Source: Bacteroidota bacterium
Lineage (GTDB): Bacteria; Bacteroidota; Bacteroidia; AKYH767-A; 2013-40CM-41-45
NCBI GenBank assembly: GCA_016711505.1
Contig: JADJSV010000020.1
Location: 186,001 to 250,000 of the forward strand
DNA length: 64,000 bases
Direction of reading: 5' to 3'
Below, piece after piece: positions 35,129-43,450 of this stretch. Position numbers and translations under genes: made by a program. The first letter of the stretch is position 1. Each line of letters begins with the position of its first letter. Under the pieces are notes generated by a model. That model made no database searches, was not told the origin of the DNA, and was given only the letters and a program-made list of their open reading frames with translations.

Positions 35129-35848
35129 ATGAAAAAACAAATTCCCAATTTCCTTACTTGTCTGAACCTGTTTTCGGGTTGCATCGCTGCCGTAATGATC
35201 TTTCGAAACAGGCTTGACATGGCAGCCTACTTTGTATTACTAGCCGCTTTTTTTGATCTGCTCGATGGAATGATTGCAAGAAGAGTCGGATCAAATCCTG
35301 ATTTCGGAAAACAGATCGATTCGCTTGCTGATATGGTGACTTTCGGATTTATTCCCGGAGCAATTCTTTTTAAATTACTACAGATGTCGGATCTCACTTC
35401 AGCTTTTAGTGATCCGAATATCCGGCGGGTTGTCCAGTTTTTGCCCTTCATACTTACTGTATTTTCTGCCATTCGTCTGGCAAAATTCAATCTGGATACG
35501 CGGCAATCAGTTTCCTTCATCGGACTTCCAACTCCTGCATGTACAATGATAGTTATTTCACTTCCTCTGATCCTGATTCAATATCCGGGAAGGTTTGACA
35601 GCTTAATTCTCAATCATGCTTTCATTCTTGTTTTGACTGCATTACTTTCATATTTGCTTGTTGCAGAATTGCCTTTGTTTTCATTAAAATTCAAAAAGCT
35701 TGACTGGAAATCAAATCAGTTTCAATACATTTTGATCCTGTTGTCAGCCATACTTATTGCTATATTTAATTTAGCAGCGATTCCAATAATTATTATCTTA
35801 TATGTACTTTTGTCGCTGATCAAAAACTTAATAACCGAAAAAAATTAA
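35129..35848 (+). CDS. pssA: CDP-diacylglycerol-serine O-phosphatidyltransferase
   Basis: 239 residues with about seven membrane helices. The CDP-alcohol phosphotransferase motif DG-x2-AR-x8-G-x3-D-x3-D is present as DGMIARRVGSNPDFGKQIDS followed by LAD. It makes phosphatidylserine from CDP-diacylglycerol and serine, the precursor of phosphatidylethanolamine, in the inner membrane. The N-terminal PNFLTCLNLFSGCIA is typical of the PssA group. It sits 5 bases before purS on the same strand. Confidence 0.92.
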   Translation: MKKQIPNFLTCLNLFSGCIAAVMIFRNRLDMAAYFVLLAAFFDLLDGMIARRVGSNPDFGKQIDSLADMVTFGFIPGAILFKLLQMSDLTSAFSDPNIRRVVQFLPFILTVFSAIRLAKFNLDTRQSVSFIGLPTPACTMIVISLPLILIQYPGRFDSLILNHAFILVLTALLSYLLVAELPLFSLKFKKLDWKSNQFQYILILLSAILIAIFNLAAIPIIIILYVLLSLIKNLITEKN

Positions 35849-35853
35849 TTGAT

Positions 35854-36108
35854 ATGAAATTTACAGCAGAGATCAATGTTATGCCATTGAAAGCATTGTT
35901 AGATCCACAAGGAAAAGCAGTTTCACACGGACTAAAAAACATGGGCTTATCTGAAATAGAAAACGTAAGAATCGGAAAGCATATCACCCTCGAGATTGAA
36001 GCAGCTACTAAAGAAGAAGCAAATGTGAAAGTAGAAGAGGCATGTAAAAAGTTATTGAGTAATCCGATTATGGAAAATTTTACATATGAATTGGTAAGCA
36101 GTAATTAG
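35854..36108 (+). CDS. purS: Phosphoribosylformylglycinamidine synthase subunit PurS
   Basis: 84 residues, normal for PurS: MKFTAEINVMPLKALLDPQGKAV, a G-K-x-I/H-x-L-E/I motif (IGKHITLEIE) and the final helix with ACKKLLSNPIMENF, given here in outline. PurS joins PurQ and the small PurL in the fourth step of purine synthesis. The partners are not beside it, only pssA, with which it shares a transcript by spacing. The genome should therefore encode purL and purQ elsewhere. Confidence 0.88.
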   Translation: MKFTAEINVMPLKALLDPQGKAVSHGLKNMGLSEIENVRIGKHITLEIEAATKEEANVKVEEACKKLLSNPIMENFTYELVSSN

Positions 36109-36195
36109 TAAGTAACCCGTTGTTAGAAATTCACGGATTAAGTAGTGATTAGCAAAGCTTACAAATTTCAAATAGACTACAAGAAATAAATTTTT

Positions 36196-36260
36196 GGTCA
36201 AAGGTCAAGGGTCAAAGGTTAGCACGACAGTACTGACCTTTGACCCTTGACCTTTGACCT
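36196..36260. repeat. Inverted heptamer hairpin (GGTCAAA family) after purS
   Basis: The left arm 36196-36219 matches 24 of the 25 bases of the arm found at 16918 and 27435. The right arm 36236-36260 is the exact 25-base complement. The loop is 16 bases (TTAGCACGACAGTACT-like) and unrelated to the other loops. It lies between the end of purS and the end of lptB, which converge, and is followed on the plus strand by a TTTTT run. Confidence 0.95.
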
Positions 36261-36317
36261 TTTTGATTGAGGTATTGCCCCTAAATTAAACATGCCGGGT
36301 TACTTACATCTCAACAC

Positions 36318-37046
36318 TCACGGCTTCCTAAGTTCAAAATTCTGCCCCAGATAAACCTTCCGAACCTGCTCGTCGCCTGCAAGCTCTTCAGCAGTTCCGG
36401 CTTTGAGAATTTTTCCTTCGAAGAGGAGGTAAGCGCGATCAACAATGGTTAAAGTTTCATGAACATTATGATCAGTTATTAATACTCCGATATTTCTTTC
36501 TTTCAGATGCGAGACTATTGCCTGAATGTCTTCAACAGCGATAGGATCTACTCCGGCAAATGGTTCATCCAGCAAAATAAATTTCGGATCAACTGCAAGT
36601 GCTCTGGCAATTTCAGTTCTTCTTCTTTCGCCACCTGATAAAAGATCACCACGACTTGCCCGGATCTTTTGTAGTCCGAATTCATTCAACAATGACTCTA
36701 ATTTTTTTGCCTGTTCTTCCTTACTGAGGTTTGTAAGTTCAAGAACAGCTTTGATATTATCTTCTACACTAAGTTTTCTGAATACACTAGCTTCCTGCGC
36801 CAGATAACCGATTCCACGTTGTGCCCGCTTATACATTGGCAGATCAGTGATCTTTTCATTCTCCAGAAAAATTTCACCTTCATTCGGTTTGATCAATCCC
36901 ACGATCATATAAAAAGAAGTTGTCTTTCCCGCACCATTCGGTCCCAACAACCCCACAATTTCCCCCTGAGAAACCTCAATAGAAACATTGTTCACAACCG
37001 TCCGTTGTTTGTATCGTTTTACAAGTTGTTCTGCCCTTAACTTCAT
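36318..37046 (-). CDS. lptB: LPS export ABC transporter ATP-binding protein
   Basis: 242 residues. Walker A GPNGAGKTTSF, the Q-loop GYLAQEASVFRKL, signature LSGGERRRTEIARAL, Walker B FILLDEPFAGVDP and the H-loop ITDHNVHETL are all intact. The PFAGVDPIAVEDIQ stretch is diagnostic for LptB. It powers removal of LPS from the inner membrane with LptF/G. It is the last gene of a kdsD-tatC-AhpD-like-lptB run on the minus strand, though a 133-base repeat-filled gap separates it from the previous gene. Confidence 0.94.
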   Translation of the reverse strand: MKLRAEQLVKRYKQRTVVNNVSIEVSQGEIVGLLGPNGAGKTTSFYMIVGLIKPNEGEIFLENEKITDLPMYKRAQRGIGYLAQEASVFRKLSVEDNIKAVLELTNLSKEEQAKKLESLLNEFGLQKIRASRGDLLSGGERRRTEIARALAVDPKFILLDEPFAGVDPIAVEDIQAIVSHLKERNIGVLITDHNVHETLTIVDRAYLLFEGKILKAGTAEELAGDEQVRKVYLGQNFELRKP

Positions 37047-37069
37047 TGGTCAATCTTCGTTTTTAATTT

Positions 37070-37182
37070 TTCGTAATTCGTAATTCGTAATTCGAGATTC
37101 GTAATTCGTACCAGCCTCATCAATCCGAAATCCGCATTCCGCATTCCGAAATCATCCATTATTCATTATTAGTTATTAGTTA
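37070..37182. repeat. Three different heptamer arrays in one gap
   Basis: Six TTCGTAA units (one variant, TTCGAGA) cover 37070-37110. Four AATCCGA/ATTCCGC units cover 37122-37149. Two TTAGTTA units cover 37169-37182, the last containing the stop codon of the AhpD-like gene (37180-37182). All have a period of seven bases but unrelated sequence. The last is the complement of the TAACTAA array at 6981. Confidence 0.9.
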
Positions 37183-37515
37183 CAAAGAGTCCCAATACTC
37201 CACCGCTCTCCGCAAATGGGGAATAACAATCGTCCCACCAACAATATTCGCTACAGCAAATATTTCAAATACTTCTTCAGTAGAAACTCCTTCATCCTTG
37301 CATTTTCCAAGATGATATTTTATACAATCATCGCAACGGAGAACCATAGATGCAACTAATCCCAGCATTTCTTTGGTCTTTACATTCAGCGCACCATCAG
37401 CATACGTGTTTGTATCAAGATTGAATAAACGTTTCAGCACAAGATTGTCTTGCGATAATATCCGCTCATTCATTTTTTCACGGTAGTTATTGAATTCCTG
37501 AACTTGATTTTCCAT
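37180..37515 (-). CDS. Carboxymuconolactone decarboxylase (AhpD-like) family protein
   Basis: 111 residues, all helical. The family's redox motif CDDCIKYH (CxxC-x3-H) is present, followed by GVSTEEVFEIFAVANIVGGTIVIPHLRRAVEY (outline). Proteins with this CxxC act as AhpD-type peroxidase partners or have unknown roles; the decarboxylase members lack the cysteines. It lies 11 bases downstream of tatC. Its stop codon lies within a heptamer repeat. Confidence 0.85.
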   Translation of the reverse strand: MENQVQEFNNYREKMNERILSQDNLVLKRLFNLDTNTYADGALNVKTKEMLGLVASMVLRCDDCIKYHLGKCKDEGVSTEEVFEIFAVANIVGGTIVIPHLRRAVEYWDSL

Positions 37516-37526
37516 TGACGTTTAAT

Positions 37527-38357
37527 TTAAGCAGTAGTTTTTTTTCCACGAATGACATATGCACTTACAAATATACTGATCTCATAGAGAAAATATAAAG
37601 GTATTGCAACCAGCATAAGAGTGGTAACATCGGAAGTCGGGGTGATGACAGCGGCTAGAATAAGAATGACAACTGTTGCATGTCGTCTGTATTCACGCAT
37701 GAATTTTGGCGTCAATATTCCTATCCTCGTAAGAAAATAAACCAGCATAGGAAGTTCGAAAACAATTCCGGCGATCAGTGTCATCGTTGTGACTGTTGAG
37801 ATGAATGAATCGAGAGTGATCGTATTGCTAACCTCGGCACTGACCTGATAACTTCCAAGAAAATTTACAGTCATTGGAGTGATTACATAATAGCCGAATA
37901 GTATTCCTGTTAAAAAAAGAAATGAAGTGTAAAATACGATTCCACTTGCAAATTTTCTTTCAGTTGTAGTCAACGCAGGCTTAATAAAGCGCCAGAGTTC
38001 CCAGATGATATAAGGAAAGCTGACTACAAAGCCTGCAATGAATGCTACCCACATGTGTGTAGTGAATTGTGCAGAAAGATCAGTACTTATTAATGAGAAT
38101 GGAAGTACAGTGATACAAAGATCTTCACCTAAACCTACACGATGAGAAAGCGCACACAGTACTCTGTAAGTAAGAAAGTCAGGATGCTTCGGTGCCAGCA
38201 GCACATCATCAAAAAGAAACTCTTTGAAAAAAAAGAAGACCACGGCCAGCACCATCACTGTAACTGCAGATCTGAATATGTGCCACCTTAAGGCTTCAAG
38301 ATGTCCTAAAAAAGACATCTCGCCGGTTTGACTGTTTGAAGAAGAAAATAATGCCAT
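37527..38357 (-). CDS. tatC: Twin-arginine translocase subunit TatC
   Basis: 276 residues with six membrane helices. Typical features are the N-terminal MSFLGHLEALRWHIFRS (the E/H-L-E-E-L-R region), FIAGFVVSFPYIIWELWRFIKPALTTTERK (outline) with the conserved F-P-x4-Q/E-x-W-x-F-x-P-A-L/G-L block, and a final helix pair. A loop of about 40 residues between helices 1 and 2 is longer than in E. coli, common in Bacteroidota. It is part of the translocon for folded, Tat-signal proteins. It starts 21 bases after the end of kdsD. Confidence 0.93.
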   Translation of the reverse strand: MALFSSSNSQTGEMSFLGHLEALRWHIFRSAVTVMVLAVVFFFFKEFLFDDVLLAPKHPDFLTYRVLCALSHRVGLGEDLCITVLPFSLISTDLSAQFTTHMWVAFIAGFVVSFPYIIWELWRFIKPALTTTERKFASGIVFYTSFLFLTGILFGYYVITPMTVNFLGSYQVSAEVSNTITLDSFISTVTTMTLIAGIVFELPMLVYFLTRIGILTPKFMREYRRHATVVILILAAVITPTSDVTTLMLVAIPLYFLYEISIFVSAYVIRGKKTTA

Positions 38358-38378
38358 TGGGCGGTAAAGATAGCTTTT

Positions 38379-39344
38379 TTAAAGTATTCCTTCCCGTATC
38401 AAATCATGCAAATGTATCATCCCCACATATTTCTCTTTTTCAACAACAATCAATTGCGAAATGTTATGCTGCTTCATTAACTGGAGTGCATTCACAGCCA
38501 TTTCATCTTTATGCGTAAGTTTTGGTTTAGCATTCATGATCGATTTAGCAGTGATGCCTGTGATCTCTTTATTGTCGAGCAACATTCTTCTGATATCACC
38601 ATCGGTAATAATTCCAACTAGTTTGTTTTTGTTCAGGACAGCAACAGCACCTAAGCGATTGGAAGAAATTTCAACGATCACTTTTCTGATGTCTTCGTTG
38701 ATATTGACTTTCGGAGCAGCATTAGAGGGATAGATATCTTTAACTTTCAGATAAAGTTTTTTTCCTAAAGCACCGCCCGGATGATATTTTGCAAAGTCTT
38801 TACTTGTAAATCCTTTTTCATCGAGCAAACAAACTGCAAGTGCATCGCCCATTGCAAGTTGTGCTGCTGAACTACTTGTTGGAGCAAGATTATTCGGACA
38901 GGCTTCTTTAGCAACAAATGTGTTCAGTACATAGTCGCAATTTTTCCCCAGATAAGAATCAGTATTCCCAACAATAGCTATCAGTTTGTTTCCCCAGTTT
39001 CTTAATAAAGGAACCAATACTTTGATCTCCGGAGTATCACCCGATTTCGAGATGCAGATGATAGCATCATTCTTCTGTATAATGCCCAGGTCGCCATGAA
39101 TGGCATCTGCAGCATGCATAAAGATAGAAGGGGAGCCGGTAGAATTGAAAGTCGCTACGATCTTCTGAGCGATTATGGCGCTTTTGCCAATACCAGTTAC
39201 AACAATTCTTCCCTTGATTGACGTGAGAAACCGTACTGTATCGACAAACTGGTCGTTGATAAATTTTTTAAGATGGCTAATTGACTCTGCTTCTATGTCC
39301 AGCGTGCTCATAGCCAGCTTCTTAATATGTGATGATTTTTTCAA
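38379..39344 (-). CDS. kdsD: Arabinose-5-phosphate isomerase (KpsF/GutQ family)
   Basis: 321 residues: a SIS domain (about residues 35-170; GRIVVTGIGKSAIIAQKI, SKSGDTPEI, APTSSSAAQLAMGDALAV) followed by two CBS domains (about 205-320; LVGIITDGDIRR and YVGMIHLHDLIREGIL). It converts ribulose-5-phosphate to arabinose-5-phosphate, the first step to Kdo of lipid A-core. Its position in one operon with lptB links LPS synthesis and export. The CBS pair may sense a nucleotide or sugar ligand. Confidence 0.92.
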   Translation of the reverse strand: MKKSSHIKKLAMSTLDIEAESISHLKKFINDQFVDTVRFLTSIKGRIVVTGIGKSAIIAQKIVATFNSTGSPSIFMHAADAIHGDLGIIQKNDAIICISKSGDTPEIKVLVPLLRNWGNKLIAIVGNTDSYLGKNCDYVLNTFVAKEACPNNLAPTSSSAAQLAMGDALAVCLLDEKGFTSKDFAKYHPGGALGKKLYLKVKDIYPSNAAPKVNINEDIRKVIVEISSNRLGAVAVLNKNKLVGIITDGDIRRMLLDNKEITGITAKSIMNAKPKLTHKDEMAVNALQLMKQHNISQLIVVEKEKYVGMIHLHDLIREGIL

Positions 39345-39393
39345 TAGAATAAACTTTTTTTAAGATTAAGACGTTTTTCAGGTAGTTATTCGG

Positions 39394-39401
39394 CAAAATT
39401 A
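39394..39401 (-). promoter_or_regulatory. -7 box upstream of kdsD
   Basis: Minus-strand TAATTTTG, a perfect TAnnTTTG, about 50 bases before the ATG at 39344. The region is AT-rich and no TTG is seen at -33, so chance is possible. Confidence 0.35.
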
Positions 39402-39475
39402 TTTATTTTTATTCCATAAACACGGGAAATAAATAGTTTATTTTATTATATTACCTTAAAAACCAAACAATTGTA

Positions 39476-41665
39476 ATGTTAGTGGCAGAGAAACCCTTGA
39501 AAAGTTATTTGCAGAAGTACTTTGGCTTCGACAAATTCAAGGGAGAGCAGGAAGCAATTATCCAATCAGTATTAGCAGGCAAAGATACATTCGTTATCAT
39601 GCCCACCGGTGGTGGCAAGTCGATGTGTTATCAGTTGCCGGCGTTAATTATGGAGGGGACAGCTGTTATTGTGTCTCCATTGATCGCCTTGATGAAAAAT
39701 CAGGTCGATGCAATGCGTGGATTCAGTAACGAAGAAGGGGTCGCTCACTTTTTAAATTCATCTCTCAATAAAGCAGAGATAGCAACAGTTAAGAAAGATC
39801 TTAAATCAGGAAAAACGAAGTTATTATACGTAGCTCCTGAATCACTTACCAAGGATGAGAACGTAGAGTTCATGCGTGGAGTGAATATTTCTTTTTTCGC
39901 AATCGATGAAGCGCATTGTATTTCAGAATGGGGTCACGACTTCCGTCCTGAATATCGTCGCCTTCGTCCGATCATTGAAGCTATTGGTAAAGTTCCGATC
40001 ATTGCATTGACGGCAACTGCTACACCGAAAGTTCAGCTCGATATTCAAAAGAATCTTGGAATGATGGATGCAGATGTTTACAAAGCATCGTTCAATCGTC
40101 CCAATTTGAATTATGAAGTTCGTCCCAAGGTTGATGTAGCAAAAGAGATCATTAAATTCATTCGTCAGCATCAGGGCAAATCAGGAATTGTTTATTGCTT
40201 AAGCAGAAAGAAGGTCGAAGAGATCGCTTCTACTTTAGCAGTGAATGGTGTTCGTGCTTTGCCTTATCACGCAGGACTGGAAGCTTCAGTTCGTGCCGAT
40301 ACACAAGATAAATTTCTGATGGAAGAGATCGATGTCATTGTTGCAACGATCGCTTTCGGAATGGGAATTGATAAACCGGATGTCCGTTTTGTAATTCATC
40401 ACGATATACCGAAAAGTCTTGAAGGCTATTACCAGGAAACCGGTCGCGCCGGAAGAGATGGTCGTGAAGGAAGATGTGTGACATTCTACAGCTACAAAGA
40501 TATTGAGAAGCTGGAAAAATTCATGAAAGGTAAACCGGTAGCAGAGCAGGAGGTTGGTAAACAACTTTTGCTTGAGACTGTCGGTTATGCAGAAACTTCT
40601 GTTTGTCGCCGGAGAGTTTTGTTAAGTTATTTCGGAGAATTTTATACTGAAGATAATTGTGGCGAATGTGATAACTGCAACAATCCGAAGAAAAGTTTCG
40701 ATGGAAAAGAAGAAGTTGAAATGGTTCTTGAAGCAGTGTTAGCTGTGAAAGAAAAATTTGCAATGGAACACATCGTAAATCTTATCACTGGAAATGCAGA
40801 GAATGCAATTAAGTTGCATCAGCATGATCAGCTTGAGATCTTTGGTGATGGTGAAGAAAAAAGTAAACGTTTCTGGACAGCAATTGTCCGTCAATCAATA
40901 CTTGCCGGATTTTTGTCGAAAGACATTGAAACATACGGTACACTTAAAGTAACTGATGCGGGTAAAGAATTTTTAAAGAACCCGACGAAGATCATGGTTG
41001 TTGAAGACAACGACTATGAGAACACAGAAAGTGATGATGACGATGAATTCGGTGGCGGCGGCACAGCAGCTGCAGATCCTGAATTATTCGCGGCACTGAA
41101 AGACCTTCGTAAAAAAATTGCCAAGCAAAGAAATGTTCCACCGTTCGTAGTATTCCAGGATCCTTCATTGGAAGAGATGGCTATTCAGTATCCAATCACA
41201 ATGGATGAGATGAAGAACATCACCGGAGTAGGAACAGGGAAAGCTGTAAAATTCGGAAAGCCCTTTCTTGAGTTGATTGAAAAGTATGTAGAAGAAAACG
41301 ATATCGACCGTCCGATGGACCTGGTAGTAAAATCAATCGTGAACAAAAGCGTATTGAAAGTGTACCTCATCCAGAACATCGACAGAAAAATATCTCTTAA
41401 CGATATTTGCAAAGCCAAAGGCTTAAAGATGGCCGAACTCTTAACAGAGATCGAAAGCATCGTCGGTTCCGGCACCCGCATCGACATTAATTATTTCATC
41501 AACGAGATCATCGACGAAGAACGTCAGGCAGAAGTGTTCGACTACTTCAAGACAGCCGAAACAGATTCAGCCGAAGTAGGACTGAAAGCTTTGGGTGAGA
41601 ACGATTATACGCTTGAAGATATTCGCCTAATGCGAATCAAATTTATGTCGGAGTTGGGGAATTGA
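39476..41665 (+). CDS. recQ: ATP-dependent DNA helicase RecQ
   Basis: 729 residues. Helicase motifs: Walker A MPTGGGKSMCYQLP (near 42-55), DEAH box with IDEAHCISEWGHDFRPEY (outline, near 143), motif V/VI ATIAFGMGIDKPDVRFV and YYQETGRAGRDG. The RQC zinc-binding cysteines are C-RRR...DNCGECDNC (near 379-402). A HRDC domain follows (about 545-615; MDEMKNITGVGTGKAVKFG). The tail of about 110 residues holds a second helix-turn-helix-like segment (NDICKAKGLKMAELL). It unwinds DNA in recombination repair. The length is typical for Bacteroidota RecQ, and a good terminator follows. Confidence 0.94.
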   Translation: MLVAEKPLKSYLQKYFGFDKFKGEQEAIIQSVLAGKDTFVIMPTGGGKSMCYQLPALIMEGTAVIVSPLIALMKNQVDAMRGFSNEEGVAHFLNSSLNKAEIATVKKDLKSGKTKLLYVAPESLTKDENVEFMRGVNISFFAIDEAHCISEWGHDFRPEYRRLRPIIEAIGKVPIIALTATATPKVQLDIQKNLGMMDADVYKASFNRPNLNYEVRPKVDVAKEIIKFIRQHQGKSGIVYCLSRKKVEEIASTLAVNGVRALPYHAGLEASVRADTQDKFLMEEIDVIVATIAFGMGIDKPDVRFVIHHDIPKSLEGYYQETGRAGRDGREGRCVTFYSYKDIEKLEKFMKGKPVAEQEVGKQLLLETVGYAETSVCRRRVLLSYFGEFYTEDNCGECDNCNNPKKSFDGKEEVEMVLEAVLAVKEKFAMEHIVNLITGNAENAIKLHQHDQLEIFGDGEEKSKRFWTAIVRQSILAGFLSKDIETYGTLKVTDAGKEFLKNPTKIMVVEDNDYENTESDDDDEFGGGGTAAADPELFAALKDLRKKIAKQRNVPPFVVFQDPSLEEMAIQYPITMDEMKNITGVGTGKAVKFGKPFLELIEKYVEENDIDRPMDLVVKSIVNKSVLKVYLIQNIDRKISLNDICKAKGLKMAELLTEIESIVGSGTRIDINYFINEIIDEERQAEVFDYFKTAETDSAEVGLKALGENDYTLEDIRLMRIKFMSELGN

Positions 41666-41692
41666 TTTACTGAAAAGGATTAAAAAATGTTT

Positions 41693-41735
41693 AAGGGGTT
41701 TAATTTGTTTTTCGAACATTAAACCCCTTCTTTTT
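41693..41735 (+). terminator. Rho-independent terminator of recQ
   Basis: Stem AAGGGGTTTAAT (41693-41704) pairs exactly with ATTAAACCCCTT (41718-41729), with a 13-base loop, followed by CTTTTTT. Confidence 0.9.
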
Positions 41736-41812
41736 TACCAATTTTTTAGCTGAATTATTATTAATTAGTTTAGTCGTCAACCCTAAAAATTCAAAAGTTG
41801 TAAACTGGAAGA

Positions 41813-41891
41813 TGCTAGGCGGAATGTTGAGCGGAAATTAAGGACACACTTTCAATTTAGTAAATTCTCAAGCGACATTCCTGCTGGGGTA
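41813..41891 (+). repeat. REP-like element R1
   Basis: Left half GCTAGGCGGAATGTTGAGCGG at 41815-41835 (21 bases, outline), about 34 bases of spacer, right half CAAGCGACATTCCTGCTGGGG at 41870-41890. The halves pair imperfectly (GGC-GGAATGT against ACATTCC-T-GCC). Forms an inverted pair with R2. Confidence 0.9.
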
Positions 41892-42004
41892 AAGTAAATA
41901 AGTTGTTAAGAGTGGAAATGAAATTTGAATTTCGACTTAAATTTTGATCTTTGAAATTTACCAAATGTGATTGCATTGGTATTCTAACAAATGCAGTACT
42001 TCAT

Positions 42005-42083
42005 GCCCGGCAGGAATGTCGCTTGAGTGATTACTAACATCAAATCGTGTCGCTAGCATCCGCTCAACATTCCGCCTAGCGTC
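42005..42083 (-). repeat. REP-like element R2
   Basis: The same element in the opposite direction: CCCGGCAGGAATGTCGCTTG at 42006-42025 and CCGCTCAACATTCCGCC with the end TAGCGT at 42060-42082. Confidence 0.9.
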
Positions 42084-42207
42084 ATACGATTTACAATTGT
42101 CAATGGGTGAATTTGATGGAGTTGGAAATTTGATTTGCATTTATAATTATATTGAACATTTCGCTTATAGGAGCGGAGATGCCTTATACAATTTGTAAAT
42201 GTCCAAC

Positions 42208-42230
42208 ACGCTAGGCGGAATGTTGAGCGG
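42208..42230 (+). repeat. REP-like half element R3
   Basis: Only the left half (ACGCTAGGCGGAATG ... GAGCGG) is present; the following bases do not contain the right half before R4 begins at 42261. It may be a truncated copy or the site of an insertion. Confidence 0.85.
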
Positions 42231-42260
42231 GTACCTAAACACACCGCCTTAAAGCAATGA

Positions 42261-42340
42261 CACGCTAGGCGGAATGTTGAGCGGAAATTAAGAACACACT
42301 TTTAATTTAGTAACTGCCCAAGCGACATTCCTGCCGGGGT
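42261..42340 (+). repeat. REP-like element R4
   Basis: Complete copy, left half at 42262-42284 and right half at 42319-42340, 46 bases before the transposase gene's stop codon. Its spacer (GGAAATTAAGAACACAC...) resembles that of R1, so the whole 78-base unit was copied. Confidence 0.92.
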
Positions 42341-42386
42341 ATCAAGTATAAAGTTTGTAAATTGCAAAAAGAAATCAAAATGTATG

Positions 42387-42947
42387 CTAAAACAAATTAT
42401 GCAAATTAATAACTGAAACCTTCACAGGCCCTTTTTGCCCTGAATAATCTTGCGCACTGCTCCACAAATAATCTTCAGCTCTTGTTACAATTCCTGCTTC
42501 AACAGGATTATTATGAATGTACTGTATTTTTGACAAAGTATACTTCGGACTGTAAACTTCCTTCGCATGATTATTATATTGCCAAAGTTGCATTGTGGAT
42601 TTTTTCTTTTGTTTTTCACCGCCTTTTTTAAACAAGTCAAGCATCCATGCATTTCGACTATCATTGGATGTTCGAAAATCTCTTATCAACATTGCACCAG
42701 TGAATTTTTTAAAATCGCGGATAATATCGCTCAAGTTTCCTTCTTTTGCTCTTGCAATCATGTGCATATGACTTGACATGATAACGTAAGAGAATATTTC
42801 TAACCCTTTTACATCAACGCAGTAATTAAGACTGTCGCATAAAATTTGTTTATGTTGACTTCTCATAAAGGCATCTACCCATTCAACTGCCGTAGAAGTT
42901 AAAAAATAAGCTGCGTCTTGTTTGTGAATTTGAAATGCATGTGACAT
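42387..42947 (-). CDS. REP-associated tyrosine transposase (RAYT, IS200-like Y1)
   Basis: 186 residues. The HUH motif of Y1 nucleases is His60-Met-His62 (SSHMHMI), and the YIHNNPVEAGIV motif contains the probable catalytic Tyr143. The following SSAQDYSGQKG is also typical of the family. Members of this family cut and join REP hairpins and are usually single-copy and domesticated. Four complete REP-like copies, one half copy and a further inverted copy lie within 1.1 kb on both sides, with direct-orientation copies R4 and R5 immediately flanking the gene. All catalytic residues and the frame are intact, so it is probably active. Confidence 0.9.
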   Translation of the reverse strand: MSHAFQIHKQDAAYFLTSTAVEWVDAFMRSQHKQILCDSLNYCVDVKGLEIFSYVIMSSHMHMIARAKEGNLSDIIRDFKKFTGAMLIRDFRTSNDSRNAWMLDLFKKGGEKQKKKSTMQLWQYNNHAKEVYSPKYTLSKIQYIHNNPVEAGIVTRAEDYLWSSAQDYSGQKGPVKVSVINLHNLF

Positions 42948-43050
42948 GAAGCAAAACTAAATCCTGAAATCATTTTTGACAACCAATATATGATGGTGTT
43001 TTTATGCGGATTTAATTTGAGTGTAATAATAATATGTCATTAATATGTAA

Positions 43051-43127
43051 CACGCTAGGCGGAATGTTGAGCGGAATTAGAAGATCTTTCAGTTAAGTAA
43101 TCGGTCAAGCGACATTCCTGCCGGGGT
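43051..43127 (+). repeat. REP-like element R5
   Basis: Complete copy, left half 43052-43074 and right half 43106-43127, 104 bases upstream of the transposase start and in the same direction as R4. The spacer differs from R1/R4. Confidence 0.92.
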
Positions 43128-43240
43128 TAAGCAAATACAGTTGTTGAGAGGAAAAATGTTACTGCTTTTATTTTCATATAATGTGTTTAGAAAGTCAACA
43201 ATTCCAATATCATTGTTATCAAACAACAGTTGTACAACAT

Positions 43241-43320
43241 ACCCCGGCAGGAATGTCGCTTGACAATTTACGTGGATGAAATTGTGTTCTTAATTTCCGC
43301 TCAACATTCCGCCTAGCGTC
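43241..43320 (-). repeat. REP-like element R6
   Basis: Complete inverted copy (ACCCCGGCAGGAATGTCGC at the left, ending CCTAGCGT at 43319). With R5 it forms a head-to-head pair as in E. coli BIMEs. The remaining bases up to 43450 hold nothing recognisable. Confidence 0.92.
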
Positions 43321-43450
43321 GTACAGTTTGCACATTCCATCCATCAAGGATCAGCCATGTGCTCTTGTGACAAAAACTTAGTGATCTTGTGTTGAAAAAA
43401 ATTACTTGTAATTCCTTTCAAATTTAAATTCCTTTAAAAAGTTTGCAATC

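Noticed and set aside
41813..43320. CRISPR array
   Set aside because: The repeated elements are in both directions, unevenly spaced and each internally inverted, next to a RAYT gene; no Cas genes are present. The heptamer arrays have no spacers.
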